From assembly GCA_903874895.1 (NCBI GenBank), contig CAIQUG010000118.1, positions 32,456 through 96,455 on the forward strand: a stretch of DNA of 64,000 nt, in the 5' to 3' direction. Shown here piece by piece: positions 20,129-29,289 of this stretch; the stretch's first letter is position 1, and each line of letters starts with the position of its first letter. Under the pieces are notes generated by a model. It made no database searches. It was not told where the DNA came from and worked only from the letters and a program-made list of their open reading frames with translations. The position numbers and the translations under genes were made by a program. Origin of the DNA: an uncultured Caulobacterales bacterium. Lineage in GTDB: Bacteria; Pseudomonadota; Alphaproteobacteria; Caulobacterales; Caulobacteraceae.

Positions 20129-20809
20129 ATGAAGGTCAGCGAAGCGGTCGACCAGCGGATGTCCGTGCGGGCGTTCACGCCGGAGCTGCCACCCCGGTCC
20201 CTGGTGGAAGGCATCCTGCGCCGGGCGGCGCGGGCCCCGTCCGGCGGGAATCTGCAGCCCTGGCGGGTGCAGGTGCTGGTCGGTGGGCCACTGGCCGCAC
20301 TGCTGACGGACGTGGCGGCACTCCTGGCCGATCCCACCCGACGGGAGACACCCGAGTATGATGTCTATCCGAAGGATCTCTGGGATCCGCTCCGCGCCCG
20401 GCGGTTCCAGGCGGGGGAGGACCTCTACGCCACCCTCGGCGTCCCGCGGGAGGACCGGGCCGGTCGCCTCACCCAGTTCGCCAACAATTTCCGCCTGTTC
20501 GGGGCCCCGGTCGGGCTGTTCTTCACCCTCGACCGGCGGGTCGGTCCGCCCCAGTGGTCGGACATGGGGATGCTGATGCAGACCGTCATGCTGCTGGCGG
20601 TGGAGGCCGGCCTCGACACCTGTGCCCAGGAGGCCTGGAGCCAGTTTCCGAAGACCCTCGCCCGCCATCTGGACCTGGGCGAGCACGAAATGCTGTTTTC
20701 CGGGATGGCCATGGGCTACCGCGACGCCGGTCACCCGATCAACAGCCTGCGCACCCGCCGCGAGACGCTGGAGGACTTCGCCGTGATCCGGGGCTATGGC
20801 GAGGACTGA
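20129..20809 (+). CDS. Nitroreductase family flavoprotein
   Basis: FMN-dependent NAD(P)H oxidoreductase of the nitroreductase family; the physiological substrate is unknown. The 226-residue protein has the family opening RMSVRAFTPE (FMN phosphate-binding), APSGGNLQPW near residue 37, an MGMLMQTVMLLAVEAGLDTC dimer helix and a C-terminal MGYRDAGHPIN segment. The ATG at 20129 is chosen because GGAGAGG lies 5 bases upstream. It diverges from mtgA and is convergent with the M28 peptidase (15 bases between stops). A TTGACG hexamer at 20053 could be part of its promoter, without a convincing -10 partner. Confidence 0.85.
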   Translation: MKVSEAVDQRMSVRAFTPELPPRSLVEGILRRAARAPSGGNLQPWRVQVLVGGPLAALLTDVAALLADPTRRETPEYDVYPKDLWDPLRARRFQAGEDLYATLGVPREDRAGRLTQFANNFRLFGAPVGLFFTLDRRVGPPQWSDMGMLMQTVMLLAVEAGLDTCAQEAWSQFPKTLARHLDLGEHEMLFSGMAMGYRDAGHPINSLRTRRETLEDFAVIRGYGED

Positions 20810-20824
20810 GACCGGGCGATCCGA

Positions 20825-22264
20825 CTACGGGCGCTTGGCCGGAGGCGGCGTACCCGGGCCAGCGGCCAGGGCGCGGAAATCCGTGGTCGAGTCCGCTGCC
20901 AGATAGGCCATGGCGGCCCAGGCGGCGACGGCCTTGTCCAGGCTGGCGGCGCTGACCTTGTCCAGGGTGTCGTCCACCGAGTGGTGCAGGTCGAAATAGT
21001 GGGTTCCGTCCTGGGACATGCCCACCAAGGGCACGCCGACCAGCCCTTCCAGATCTGCCCCACCGTCTCCCACGGGCTTGAAGGTGACCGTGGTCGGCAG
21101 GGTGGCGACCACGGTGGACAGGGCCCGGCCATAGGGGCTCATGGCTGCGTGACTGGGCAGGGCGATGGAGACCACGGGCTCCGCTCCGAAATCGCACTCC
21201 CCGGCCAGCACCGTCCCGGCCTCGTCGGCCTTGTGCGCCGTGGCAAAGGCCTCAGCGGCCTTGCCGATCTCTTCCGCCCCGAACATGGCGACACGGATGG
21301 TGCGGCGGGGATGTTGCGGCAGGTCGGCGATCAGCTTGGCCGCCGCTGTTGTGATGGCCACCCCGGCCCCGTCGTCGATCGCCCCGGTGCCCAGGTCCCA
21401 GCTGTCCAGGTGACCGCCGATCAGGACGATCTCGTCCGGCTTTTCCCGGCCCACCAGATCGCCGACCACCGTCTCCGCGGTGGCACCTTCGCGGATCGTC
21501 GGAGTCAGGACGAGCTTCAGCCGCACCGGCTTGCCCCGGGCCACCATCCGGTCCAACTGCTCGGCATCCGGGACAGACAGGGCGGCGGCGGGAATCCTCG
21601 GGGCATCCGTCGCATAGGTCATGGCCCCGGTGTGGGGATCGCGGCGATCGCCGGTGGCAAGGGAGCGGAGCAGGTAGGCAATCGCCCCGCGTTTCGCCGC
21701 CTCCGACGCGCCCTGGCCACGGATGCGGTAATTCATGCCGTAGCCCAGGCCATCCTGGGACCGGGGGATCGGCTGGGTGACGACCGCGAGCTTTCCGGTG
21801 AGGGATCCAGGGCCGGAGGCGAGCAGGGCGTCATAGGTGCGGAAGACGACGATCTCCCCCTCCAGGCCGCCGGGCGGCGTTGCGACGCTGCCCCCCAGGG
21901 CGGCAACGATCAGGCGCTGCGGGAAGGGGGATACCACTTCCGCTGTCTCTGCTCCGCGGGTCCAGCCGGGCACGGCGAACCTTTCGGTATGGACATGGGT
22001 GAAGCCCAGCGCCTTCAGCTTTTCCACACCCCAGGCCGCTGCCCGGTGCTCGGCGTCCGAACCGGCGAGGCGCGGACCGATCTCCGTGGTCAGGCTTTCG
22101 AGGATCTCATAGGCGCCGCTGCCCGTCAGGGCCCGGTCACGCAAGGCCTCTGCCCGGGCGACGGTGGCGGCCGGAATGTCGTCGGCGATCGCCAGAGAGG
22201 GCCCGATGGCCAGACTTGCGGACAGGGCCCATCCGGCCAGGACTGCGGAACGTACGACACTCAT
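20825..22264 (-). CDS. Exported M28 family zinc metallopeptidase
   Basis: Secreted di-zinc peptidase of family M28, closest in layout to carboxypeptidase Q-like (M28B) enzymes. The 479-residue product has a signal peptide (about 1-28) and a protease-associated-type insert around 120-200. The zinc ligands appear in order: His285 and Asp287 in GGHLDSWDLG, Asp297 in the DDGAG motif, the paired glutamates in FGAEEIG near residue 331, and a final histidine in the FDLHHSVDDT region. The start is fixed by AAGGGG 6 bases before the ATG at 22264; the ATG at 22270 overlaps that ribosome site. It probably degrades peptides in the periplasm. Confidence 0.87.
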   Translation of the reverse strand: MSVVRSAVLAGWALSASLAIGPSLAIADDIPAATVARAEALRDRALTGSGAYEILESLTTEIGPRLAGSDAEHRAAAWGVEKLKALGFTHVHTERFAVPGWTRGAETAEVVSPFPQRLIVAALGGSVATPPGGLEGEIVVFRTYDALLASGPGSLTGKLAVVTQPIPRSQDGLGYGMNYRIRGQGASEAAKRGAIAYLLRSLATGDRRDPHTGAMTYATDAPRIPAAALSVPDAEQLDRMVARGKPVRLKLVLTPTIREGATAETVVGDLVGREKPDEIVLIGGHLDSWDLGTGAIDDGAGVAITTAAAKLIADLPQHPRRTIRVAMFGAEEIGKAAEAFATAHKADEAGTVLAGECDFGAEPVVSIALPSHAAMSPYGRALSTVVATLPTTVTFKPVGDGGADLEGLVGVPLVGMSQDGTHYFDLHHSVDDTLDKVSAASLDKAVAAWAAMAYLAADSTTDFRALAAGPGTPPPAKRP

Positions 22265-22320
22265 GACCATCCCCTTGCAACATCTGGCGACCTGCGGAAA
22301 CGGCTCCGCGGGTCGTCCCC

Positions 22321-22827
22321 TCACACCGCCCGGATCTCCACCGCCGCCCCGGGGGTCGCCTCGGCCAGCAACCGAAGCAGATCCGGCCGCGTCAGGGCAA
22401 CGCACCCTTCGGTGGGCGCGCCATCCGGTCGCGCCAGATGCAGGAAGATGGCAGACCCCATCCCGGGAACGGGTGGATCGTCGTTATGACCCAGTGTGAC
22501 GATAAGATCGTAGACCTCGTCGTCACGCCAGAGGTTTTCTGCGCTGGCCGGATACGGCAGGCGAACGGCACGGTTGTAGGCCGGATCCAGCGGCGCATCG
22601 CACCATCCGTCGGAGGGATCCAGAGGCGATACGGCGAGACGTGTCGGCGGGCACGGCATCCGGTCGGGCCGGTAGAGCACCCGCCGGATCGGCCAGACGC
22701 CGATGGGCGAGCGTCCATCCCCCTCGCGCTTGTCCTCCGCCGCGATGACGCCAGACCGCCCCAGACAGCAGTGACTGTCCCAACCGGGGGCCTCGAAATG
22801 ACCATCGCCGTGTGCAACGAAAATCAT
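22321..22827 (-). CDS. L,D-transpeptidase (YkuD) family protein
   Basis: Protein of the YkuD/L,D-transpeptidase fold, 168 residues, with the catalytic histidine region LGHNDDPPVPG, the IFLHLARPDG segment and the cysteine in TEGCVALT (Cys142). The family cross-links or modifies peptidoglycan peptides, but this short cytoplasm-like form has no signal peptide and no peptidoglycan-binding domain. It belongs to the compact subgroup whose role is less clear. GAGG lies 7 bases before the ATG. It is upstream of the M28 peptidase on the same strand (56 bases apart) and may share its transcript. The start of the regulator gene diverges 78 bases away. Confidence 0.82.
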   Translation of the reverse strand: MIFVAHGDGHFEAPGWDSHCCLGRSGVIAAEDKREGDGRSPIGVWPIRRVLYRPDRMPCPPTRLAVSPLDPSDGWCDAPLDPAYNRAVRLPYPASAENLWRDDEVYDLIVTLGHNDDPPVPGMGSAIFLHLARPDGAPTEGCVALTRPDLLRLLAEATPGAAVEIRAV

Positions 22828-22905
22828 GCTATCGCCTCGTCATCGCCATCTTGGCACCCCAGAGCCCTCTTGGCCCGTCCGTGTTCCCGGTGCAGGATCG
22901 CACAT

Positions 22906-23592
22906 ATGTCACAACAGAAGACCATCCTGATCGTCGACGACGACACGGACCTGCGGGAAGCCCTGGCAGAACAGCTGGCCCTGGAGGCGGACTTCAAGGT
23001 CTCCGCTGCCGCCACCGTGGCCCAGGGGCTCGCGGCGGCTCGCAGCCTGTCGCCGGACCTGATCATCCTGGATGTGGACCTGCCCGACGGCGATGGTCGG
23101 GATGCCTGCAAGCAGCTTCGCAGCGAGGGCATCAGCGCTCCGGTGATCATGCTCACGGCGGCGGCGGAGGATGCGGACGCCATCCGCGGTCTGGACTCCG
23201 GTGCCGACGACTATGTGATCAAGCCGTTCAAGTTCGCCGTCCTCGCCGCCCGCATCCGCGCCCATCTGCGCGCCCACGAGCAGTCGGAACATGCCGTCTT
23301 CCATATCGGGCCCTACGAATTCCGCCCGGCCCAGAAGGTGCTGATCGATGCCCGTCAGAAGAAGATCCGGCTGACGGAGAAGGAAACCAACATCCTCAAG
23401 TACCTGTACCGGGCCGAAGGACGCACCGCGACACGGGAAGCTCTGCTGGCGGAAGTCTGGGGCTATAATGCTGGGGTCACGACCCACACCCTGGAAACGC
23501 ACATCTACCGCCTGCGACAGAAGATCGAGCTCACCACCGGTACCGCGCAGATCCTCGTGACGGAGGTCGGCGGCTACCGCCTCGCCCCCTGA
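22906..23592 (+). CDS. OmpR family response regulator transcription factor
   Basis: Two-component DNA-binding regulator of 228 residues. The receiver domain (about 5-115) has the acidic pair at residues 11-13, the phospho-acceptor Asp56 in LDVDLP and the conserved lysine in VIKPF. The winged-helix domain (about 130-226) contains LTEKETNILKYL and the recognition-helix region HTLETHIYRLRQKIE. AGGA lies 9 bases before the ATG at 22906. No histidine kinase is next to it, so its partner is elsewhere. It diverges from the L,D-transpeptidase-like gene with a short 78-base gap. Confidence 0.9.
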   Translation: MSQQKTILIVDDDTDLREALAEQLALEADFKVSAAATVAQGLAAARSLSPDLIILDVDLPDGDGRDACKQLRSEGISAPVIMLTAAAEDADAIRGLDSGADDYVIKPFKFAVLAARIRAHLRAHEQSEHAVFHIGPYEFRPAQKVLIDARQKKIRLTEKETNILKYLYRAEGRTATREALLAEVWGYNAGVTTHTLETHIYRLRQKIELTTGTAQILVTEVGGYRLAP

Positions 23593-23601
23593 GGGTCGCA
23601 G

Positions 23602-24348
23602 TCAGACGGGCGCTTCCGATGCAAAGGCGCGGACGTCACTGATCAGACCCTCCGCCGCCAGACGGACAATCTCCCCCCCCGCTTCCGGCGTCGCCAGGCC
23701 CGGATCAGAGCCCATCCGGCCATCGGCATAGCGGGCGCGGAAGTCGAGCGCCTCGCGGATCGGGCCACTGGGGGCGATCCGTGGCGCATAGTCCGCGGAC
23801 TTGCGGCTGTCGGGATAGGCAAACTGGGTGACGGCAATCTCCGACGGCGTGGCGTGACTGCCGTGGCCGGTGGGATAGAGCCGTTCGCAGAGCTTGGCGA
23901 CACCCGGCAGGTCCCACCAGTTCTTCAACTTCAGGGCAAAGCCCCGCCGCTCCCCGCGCCAACTGGCCTCGGAATAGATCTCGGAAAAGGCGGCCTCGAT
24001 GGTGGCGACATTGCCCCCGTGGCCATTGAGGAAATAGATCCGGTCAAAGCCATGACCCGCCAGGCTCACGCTCCAGTCCCGCAGGGCCGCGATCATGGTC
24101 GACGGCCGCAGGCTGATCGAGCCGGGAAAGCCCAGGTGATGCTGGGCCATGCCCACATTGAACGTCGGCGCCACCAGAAGATCACCGGTGTCGTGCGCAT
24201 GATGGGCGATGATTTCCGGGCACATCCAGTCCGTGCCCAGAAGCCCCGTCGGGCCGTGCTGCTCATTGGAGCCGATCGGCACCACGACGGTCCGGGAACG
24301 GGCGATCCGGGCTTCCAGCTCCGGCCAGGTCGAATGGGCCAGCAGCAT
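23602..24348 (-). CDS. Creatininase family metal-dependent amidohydrolase
   Basis: Cyclic amidohydrolase of the creatininase family, 248 residues. Metal-binding residues are visible in the opening GSNEQHGPTGLLGTD segment (Glu29, His31, Asp40) and in FLNGHGGN (His110). The family includes creatinine, formamide and riboflavin-pathway intermediates as substrates, so a specific reaction cannot be assigned. Its ATG overlaps the stop of the upstream DUF1674 gene (ATGA), which implies coupled translation. It is convergent with the response regulator, 9 bases between stops. Confidence 0.85.
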   Translation of the reverse strand: MLLAHSTWPELEARIARSRTVVVPIGSNEQHGPTGLLGTDWMCPEIIAHHAHDTGDLLVAPTFNVGMAQHHLGFPGSISLRPSTMIAALRDWSVSLAGHGFDRIYFLNGHGGNVATIEAAFSEIYSEASWRGERRGFALKLKNWWDLPGVAKLCERLYPTGHGSHATPSEIAVTQFAYPDSRKSADYAPRIAPSGPIREALDFRARYADGRMGSDPGLATPEAGGEIVRLAAEGLISDVRAFASEAPV

Positions 24349-24563
24349 CAGAAGTCCACCGCCAGGCCCTTGTGCTCCCAGTCCCCATATCGGGTCGGCT
24401 CCGGCCCCTCCGGTCCCCCCGTCTCGCCGGTGACCGCGCGGATCGCGGCCAGGCGGCGACGCTCAGCCGCCTCCGCGAGGGCGCGGACCGCCGCAGGGCT
24501 CAGGACCTTGGCCGGGATCTCAGGCCCGTTGGCAGCAGAGGATTCGTCAAGGGGGGGTGTCAT
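24348..24563 (-). CDS. DUF1674 protein, succinate dehydrogenase assembly factor 4 homologue
   Basis: Small soluble protein of 71 residues with the conserved C-terminal signature [16 protein letters not shown] that defines DUF1674/SDHAF4. In mitochondria and bacteria SDHAF4 binds the flavinylated SdhA subunit during assembly of succinate dehydrogenase. The N-terminal half is low-complexity and poorly conserved, as usual. ATG at 24563 is supported by GGAGG 8 bases upstream. It is followed with a 4-base overlap by the creatininase gene and faces away from rsmB. The sdh genes it would serve lie 27 kb further along. Confidence 0.82.
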   Translation of the reverse strand: MTPPLDESSAANGPEIPAKVLSPAAVRALAEAAERRRLAAIRAVTGETGGPEGPEPTRYGDWEHKGLAVDF

Positions 24564-24684
24564 GGGCAAGGCCTCCATTGGTGCATCTCAGATACGCGCT
24601 GAGCGCCTGTGGCGCCAGAGGCCGGGGACGCGCGCGGCGATTCGGGCCTTGCCAAGTCCCCGCCCATGGGGCACCCGATCACCG

Positions 24685-26004
24685 GTGACCCAGATCGACA
24701 TTCCCGAACTTTCCGCCAACGGCCTCCCTGCGCGCCGCGCCGCCCTGTCCCTCGTGGATGCCGCCCTCGCCCGCCGCGGCGGCTTCGAGGAGGCGATGAA
24801 CACGCCGCCCTTCTCCCAGCTGACCGGATCGGACCGGGCGTTCGCCCGCAATCTCGCCTCCACGACCCTGCGTGGACTGGGGCGGATCGACCATCTGCTC
24901 AACGCGCGCCTGACGTCGCCCCCGCCCCCTTCGGCCCTTGCCCTGCTGCGCCTCGGGGCCGCCCAGATCCTGTTCGGACTGGCGCCCGCCTTTGCCGCTG
25001 TCTCCACCACCGTCGATCTGGCCGACCAGTTTCCGTCGACCCAGAGGTTCAAGGGACTGATCAATGCCATCCTCCGGGGACTGGACCGGGACGGGGGTGC
25101 GCGCCTCGCCCAGGACCTGCCGGCGACGCTGAACGCACCCGACTGGCTGGTGGCCCGCTGGCGCGCGGCCTTCGGTGACGTGCAGGCGGCCGCCCTCTGC
25201 GCCCGCATTTCCGAGACCCCGCCCACGGACGTGACGCCCAAGCGGCCGGATCTCGCGAATGCCGTGGCGGCGGCCCTGGACGGCATTGTCCTGACGACCG
25301 GTTCGGTACGGGTCACGCGCCGCGGGGATGTGGCCGAATGGCCCGGCTACGAGGACGGCGACTGGTGGGTCCAGGATGCGGCTGCGACCCTGCCGGCCCG
25401 GCTGCTCGCCGTCGCACCGGGGGAGACCGCCCTCGACATGTGCGCGGCACCCGGCGGAAAGACCCTGCAGCTGGCGGCCGCCGGAGCCGTGGTCACTGCC
25501 GTCGACCGGTCCGCCCGTCGTCTGGAGCGGGTGGCGGACAATCTGACACGCACCCGGCTGGACGCGGAGCGGGTGACAGCGGACGTGACGCGCTTCGGTG
25601 AGGACGGCCGGACCTTCGACGCCGTCCTGCTGGATGCCCCTTGCTCCGCGACCGGGACCTTTCGGCGCCATCCCGATGTGCTGTGGGGGGCGCGACCCGC
25701 GGATATCGCCAAGCTGGCGGACGTCCAGTCGCGGATGCTCGACGCGGCAGCACGCCTCACCCGGCCCGGTGGCCGGCTGGCCTTTTCCGTCTGCTCCCTC
25801 GAGCCCGAAGAGGGCGAAGCCCAGGCCGAGGCGTTCCTGAAGCGCCACCCCGACTTTCAGCGGGGCGAGGTCATCCCGGACGCGCTCGGGCTGTCGCCGG
25901 AAACCCAGAGCCGTCCGGGTGAGTTCCGGCTGCTGCCCGGGGCATCGACACCGGACGGCGGGCAGGATGGATTCTTCGCGGTGCTGTTCGTTCGGGCCTC
26001 CTGA
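24685..26004 (+). CDS. rsmB: 16S rRNA m5C967 methyltransferase RsmB
   Basis: SAM-dependent rRNA cytosine-5 methyltransferase. The 439-residue protein has an NusB-like N-terminal domain (about 12-140) and a methyltransferase domain with the CAAPGGKT SAM motif (Cys253-Thr260), a DAPCSATGTFRRHPD motif (Cys320) and the second catalytic cysteine in SVCSLEPEE (Cys370). The start is uncertain: GTG at 24685 gives a normal N-terminus, while an in-frame ATG at 24562 would add 41 residues. The open frame further upstream is antisense to the creatininase gene. Alphaproteobacterial RsmB lies, as I recall, commonly next to DUF1674, as here. Confidence 0.92.
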   Translation: MTQIDIPELSANGLPARRAALSLVDAALARRGGFEEAMNTPPFSQLTGSDRAFARNLASTTLRGLGRIDHLLNARLTSPPPPSALALLRLGAAQILFGLAPAFAAVSTTVDLADQFPSTQRFKGLINAILRGLDRDGGARLAQDLPATLNAPDWLVARWRAAFGDVQAAALCARISETPPTDVTPKRPDLANAVAAALDGIVLTTGSVRVTRRGDVAEWPGYEDGDWWVQDAAATLPARLLAVAPGETALDMCAAPGGKTLQLAAAGAVVTAVDRSARRLERVADNLTRTRLDAERVTADVTRFGEDGRTFDAVLLDAPCSATGTFRRHPDVLWGARPADIAKLADVQSRMLDAAARLTRPGGRLAFSVCSLEPEEGEAQAEAFLKRHPDFQRGEVIPDALGLSPETQSRPGEFRLLPGASTPDGGQDGFFAVLFVRAS

Positions 26005-26192
26005 CGCTGACAGGGGGCCGAAATGTCCGCGACCCGACGGCTGTGCCGCAATCGCGCCCGCATCGTGCTCTAGATACCGATCCGTTCACGTGCGGTTCAG
26101 CGCGCCTCGGGCAGACTGAGGCCATGAGCGAGCGTGAGGTCGGGGAACAGGGTTCGATGATCCCGACCCGGACCGGAGATCAGGAGACCAGA

Positions 26193-26711
26193 ATGACGAC
26201 CCATCGCAACCCCAGGACCGGACGCGCAGCAACCGCGATGGCTGTCACGGTACTGACCGTCTTCAGCCTGGCTGCCTGTGCGGAAACGCCCGGACAGGGC
26301 CGCTACACCGCCTATGAATCGGGCGTCGCAGCCCATGTGGAGGAGGGCGAAGTCGTGGCCTTTCGCCCTGTCACCATTGCACCCGATTCCACCGGCAACG
26401 GCGCGGTGATCGGCGGGGTCGGCGGAGCCGTTGTCGGCTCCCAGTTCGGCGGGCGGCGACAGGATCACGTGGCGTCCGGTGTCGTCGGTGCCATCGCCGG
26501 AGCCTTGATCGGCAACGCGATCGAAAAGGGCAACCAGACCCAGGGCTACGCCTATACCGTGCGGGTTCTGCGGACCCGGGAGCTGGTGGAGATCGTCCAG
26601 CCGGATGCCAGCCCGATCCCGAACGGCGTGCATGTGGCCATCAGCTACGGCGCCCGCGTGCGGATCGCCCCGCTGGGAGGCTATGAGCGTCCACCCGAGC
26701 CCCGTCACTAG
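26193..26711 (+). CDS. Glycine-zipper outer-membrane lipoprotein (SlyB/Pcp-like)
   Basis: Lipoprotein of 172 residues. The signal peptide ends in a lipobox (SLAAC, Cys30), followed by a soluble stretch and a glycine zipper. In that zipper, two Gly/Ala-rich membrane-seeking helices (about 67-85 and 92-110) have glycine at every fourth position, the pattern of the SlyB/Pcp 17-kDa antigen family. A C-terminal basic beta-rich domain follows. Proteins of this type stabilise the outer membrane under stress. AGGAGA lies 5-6 bases before the ATG at 26193. The gene stands between rsmB and rpe with its own upstream region of nearly 190 bases. Confidence 0.8.
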   Translation: MTTHRNPRTGRAATAMAVTVLTVFSLAACAETPGQGRYTAYESGVAAHVEEGEVVAFRPVTIAPDSTGNGAVIGGVGGAVVGSQFGGRRQDHVASGVVGAIAGALIGNAIEKGNQTQGYAYTVRVLRTRELVEIVQPDASPIPNGVHVAISYGARVRIAPLGGYERPPEPRH

Positions 26712-26810
26712 CCCCGTCACCCGCCCCCTCCTCCACCTCGTGTTTCGCCCCGGGATCCGCCGGGGGGCGAACGCTTGCCATCCAGCCCGAACGCGGCGTA
26801 TCCGAAGGAC

Positions 26811-27497
26811 ATGACGACACCTCCGATCATCGCCCCTTCCATGTTGTCGGCGGACTTCTCGCGGCTGGGCGAAGAGGCCCGCGCGATTGCGGCCGCGGGG
26901 GCGGACTGGCTTCATCTGGATGTGATGGACGGGCACTTCGTGCCCAACATCACCATCGGTCCGGACGTCATCCGCGCCCTGCGTCCCCACGTCACCCTTC
27001 CCTTCGACGTGCATCTGATGATCGCCCCGGCCGATCCCTACCTCGAAGCCTTCCGGGACGCGGGAGCCGACATCATCAGCATTCATCCCGAGGCCGGTCC
27101 CCACCTGAACCGCAGCCTGCAGCGGATCCGCCAGCTGGGGGCCCGGGCCGGCGTGGTGTTCAACCCCTCCACCTCCCCCGAGGTCGTCCGCTACATGCTG
27201 GACGACATCGACCTGATGCTGGTGATGTCCATCAACCCGGGCTTCGGCGGCCAGTCCTTCATGCCCTCCCAGCTGAAGAAGATCGAGGCGCTGCGGGCCA
27301 TGGCCGATGCCGCGGGGCGGCCCGACATGATCATCGAAGTGGATGGCGGGGTGAATGCGGACACGGCGCGGCAGTGTATTGCCGCGGGCGCGACCGCCCT
27401 CGTCGCCGGAACCGCGGCCTTCCGCGGTGGCCCGGCGGCCTACCGCGCCAATATCGCAGCGTTGCGGGGCGAACCGGCCACGCCCGCCCTGACCTGA
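26811..27497 (+). CDS. rpe: Ribulose-phosphate 3-epimerase
   Basis: Interconverts ribulose 5-phosphate and xylulose 5-phosphate in the pentose phosphate pathway. The 228-residue TIM barrel has the family motifs IAPSMLSADF, HLDVMDGHFVPN with its metal-binding residues, VHLMI, MSINPGFGGQSF (phosphate loop) and EVDGGV. ATG at 26811 gives the canonical start, although the nearest AAGGA is only one base away, so initiation may rely on another signal. The heparinase-like gene begins 4-10 bases after the stop, and rpe heads a probable three-gene unit with it and the CapD-like gene. Confidence 0.93.
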   Translation: MTTPPIIAPSMLSADFSRLGEEARAIAAAGADWLHLDVMDGHFVPNITIGPDVIRALRPHVTLPFDVHLMIAPADPYLEAFRDAGADIISIHPEAGPHLNRSLQRIRQLGARAGVVFNPSTSPEVVRYMLDDIDLMLVMSINPGFGGQSFMPSQLKKIEALRAMADAAGRPDMIIEVDGGVNADTARQCIAAGATALVAGTAAFRGGPAAYRANIAALRGEPATPALT

Positions 27498-27507
27498 ACA
27501 GGTGCCC

Positions 27508-29289
27508 ATGACACCGGCAGCAGGCGTCACAGGGTCCGGCCGGACCCCCCGGCCGCTGCAGGTCATCGCCGAGTGGCTGCTGGCCGCGACGCACCTGGTC
27601 CGCCGCCGGCTCTCCGCGGAATGGGCGGCGGTCCCGCTCTATCGCATCGTCATCCTGGATCACCCGAGGGCGACCTTCCTCGCCTTCACGCCCCGGGACT
27701 TCAGGCCGGTGGCCGTGGGCCAGGGTCGCACGCTTCTCGAGGGACGACTGTGCCTTGCGGGGGACGAATCCGAGATCGGCCTCCATGGCGATCCGTGGGA
27801 CCGGCCCAGCCCGTCGCGCCGATTTGCCGCGGCGCTGCATCAGTTCAGCTGGCTGCCGGGGCTTCTGGCGACGGGAGCCGCCGGGGAGCGGGAGGCCCTG
27901 CGGCTGTTCGTCACATGGCGAGCCGAATTCGAGCGGCTGTCTCCCTTCGTCTGGGGGTCCGAGATCCTCGAACGCCGCGCCTTCAACCTGGCCTGCGGCG
28001 CCCACCGGATGTGGCCGCACGCATCCGACGAAGAGGCGCGGTTGCTGGCCGTGATGCTGGCGCGCCACGCCCGGCGCCTGGCCCGGATCGATGGGCCTGA
28101 CATCCGGCGTGCCGGACAACTCGCCGTGGCGTGCATCGGTGCCGGTGCCCTGGCGGACCCGGTCGGCGGAACCCTCCTGCGGCGATGGCTTCCCCGGCTG
28201 GCGCGGACCCTGGACCGGACGGTCGGCGCGGACGGCGGGATCGCCAGCCGGTCACCCCAGCAGGGGTTGGAACTGCTCTACGACCTTCTGACCCTCGACG
28301 ACCTTCTCAGTCAGAGGGGCCTCGCGCCGCCGGCAGACCTCAGCCGCGCCATCGACGCCCTGACGGCGACAACCGCCTTTCTGCGCCTTCGGGATGGCCG
28401 GCTGGCCAGCTTCCAGGGCGGCGGGGCCGTCAACGCCCAGCATGTGGACGGGGCCCTGGCGCAGTTCGATCCGGCGTCCACCGGCTCGACCGGCAACGGG
28501 CGCGGCGGCTTCCACCGGATCGCGAGCCAGAGGATCGAGGTCCTGTTGGACGGCGCCGCACCCGCAACTGGCCCGTTCAGCGTCTCGGCCTGCGACCAGC
28601 CCTTGGCGATCGAGGTGGTGTGCAATGGGGAGCGGCTGATCACCAATTGCGGCTGGACGCCATCGGGGCCCCTTCCGGAAGGGCTTCGGCTCGGGTCGGG
28701 CGGATCGACGGCCACCCTCGACGACACTTCGCCAGGTCGGTTGCTGACCGGCCTGCGGCGGGCTGGGCTCGGGGCCCGCCTCGTGCGAGGTGCCGCAACC
28801 GTATCGGCGCAACGCACCGAAACGGAAGACGGAGCATGGATAGAGCTTCAGCATGACGGCTGGCTGAGATCACGGGGTCTGATCCATGCGCGTCGCCTGT
28901 TCGTTGACCACAGGACAGCAGAACTGCGGGGCGAAGACGCCATTCTTGCGGGAACGGATCGCCGCCGTCCCGGGATCGTGCCATATGCCGTTCGCTTCCA
29001 CGTCGCCTCGGGCGTGCAGGTGTCGCTCGCGCGGGACGAACGCAGCGTCCTGTTACGGGGGGTGTCCGATCAGGGCTGGTGGCTTCGCAATGATGCAAAG
29101 GACGTGGTTCTGGAACCGTCACTGATCTGCCTTGACGGCCAGCCGCGGCGAAGCACCCAGATCCTGCTGCGGGGCGCGGTCCTGCCGGATGGAGACGGCG
29201 GCCGTATCCGCTGGAAGCTGACCCCGGTCGATCCGGGCACCGAGCCGGGCCGCCGTCGAGCCCGGGACCCGGGAGCCTTGCCCGCGTGA
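27508..29289 (+). CDS. Heparinase II/III family protein
   Basis: Large polysaccharide-lyase-like protein of 593 residues. It has an alpha/alpha-toroid N-terminal half (about 50-330) and a C-terminal beta-sandwich heparinase II/III domain (about 380-560). The domain is recognisable from the SFQGGGAVNAQHVDGALAQF and RGLIHARRLFVD segments. No signal peptide is visible, which is odd for a lyase expected to meet polysaccharide outside the cytoplasm. Starts at GTG 27502 and ATG 27508 are both possible. Its stop overlaps the next gene (GTGA), linking it to a CapD-like sugar-nucleotide enzyme. A heparinase gene near rsmB is, as I recall, a conserved alphaproteobacterial arrangement, but the substrate is not known. 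Confidence 0.8.
   Translation: MTPAAGVTGSGRTPRPLQVIAEWLLAATHLVRRRLSAEWAAVPLYRIVILDHPRATFLAFTPRDFRPVAVGQGRTLLEGRLCLAGDESEIGLHGDPWDRPSPSRRFAAALHQFSWLPGLLATGAAGEREALRLFVTWRAEFERLSPFVWGSEILERRAFNLACGAHRMWPHASDEEARLLAVMLARHARRLARIDGPDIRRAGQLAVACIGAGALADPVGGTLLRRWLPRLARTLDRTVGADGGIASRSPQQGLELLYDLLTLDDLLSQRGLAPPADLSRAIDALTATTAFLRLRDGRLASFQGGGAVNAQHVDGALAQFDPASTGSTGNGRGGFHRIASQRIEVLLDGAAPATGPFSVSACDQPLAIEVVCNGERLITNCGWTPSGPLPEGLRLGSGGSTATLDDTSPGRLLTGLRRAGLGARLVRGAATVSAQRTETEDGAWIELQHDGWLRSRGLIHARRLFVDHRTAELRGEDAILAGTDRRRPGIVPYAVRFHVASGVQVSLARDERSVLLRGVSDQGWWLRNDAKDVVLEPSLICLDGQPRRSTQILLRGAVLPDGDGGRIRWKLTPVDPGTEPGRRRARDPGALPA

Noticed and set aside
20981..22489. A 502-codon plus-strand frame opposite the M28 peptidase.
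   Set aside because: It covers a signal peptide and zinc ligands on the other strand; composition only reflects the peptidase codons.
23854..24684. The long in-frame upstream extension of rsmB (716 codons in total).
   Set aside because: It overlaps the creatininase and DUF1674 genes in antisense; the first NusB-like residues of the enzyme begin after 24685.
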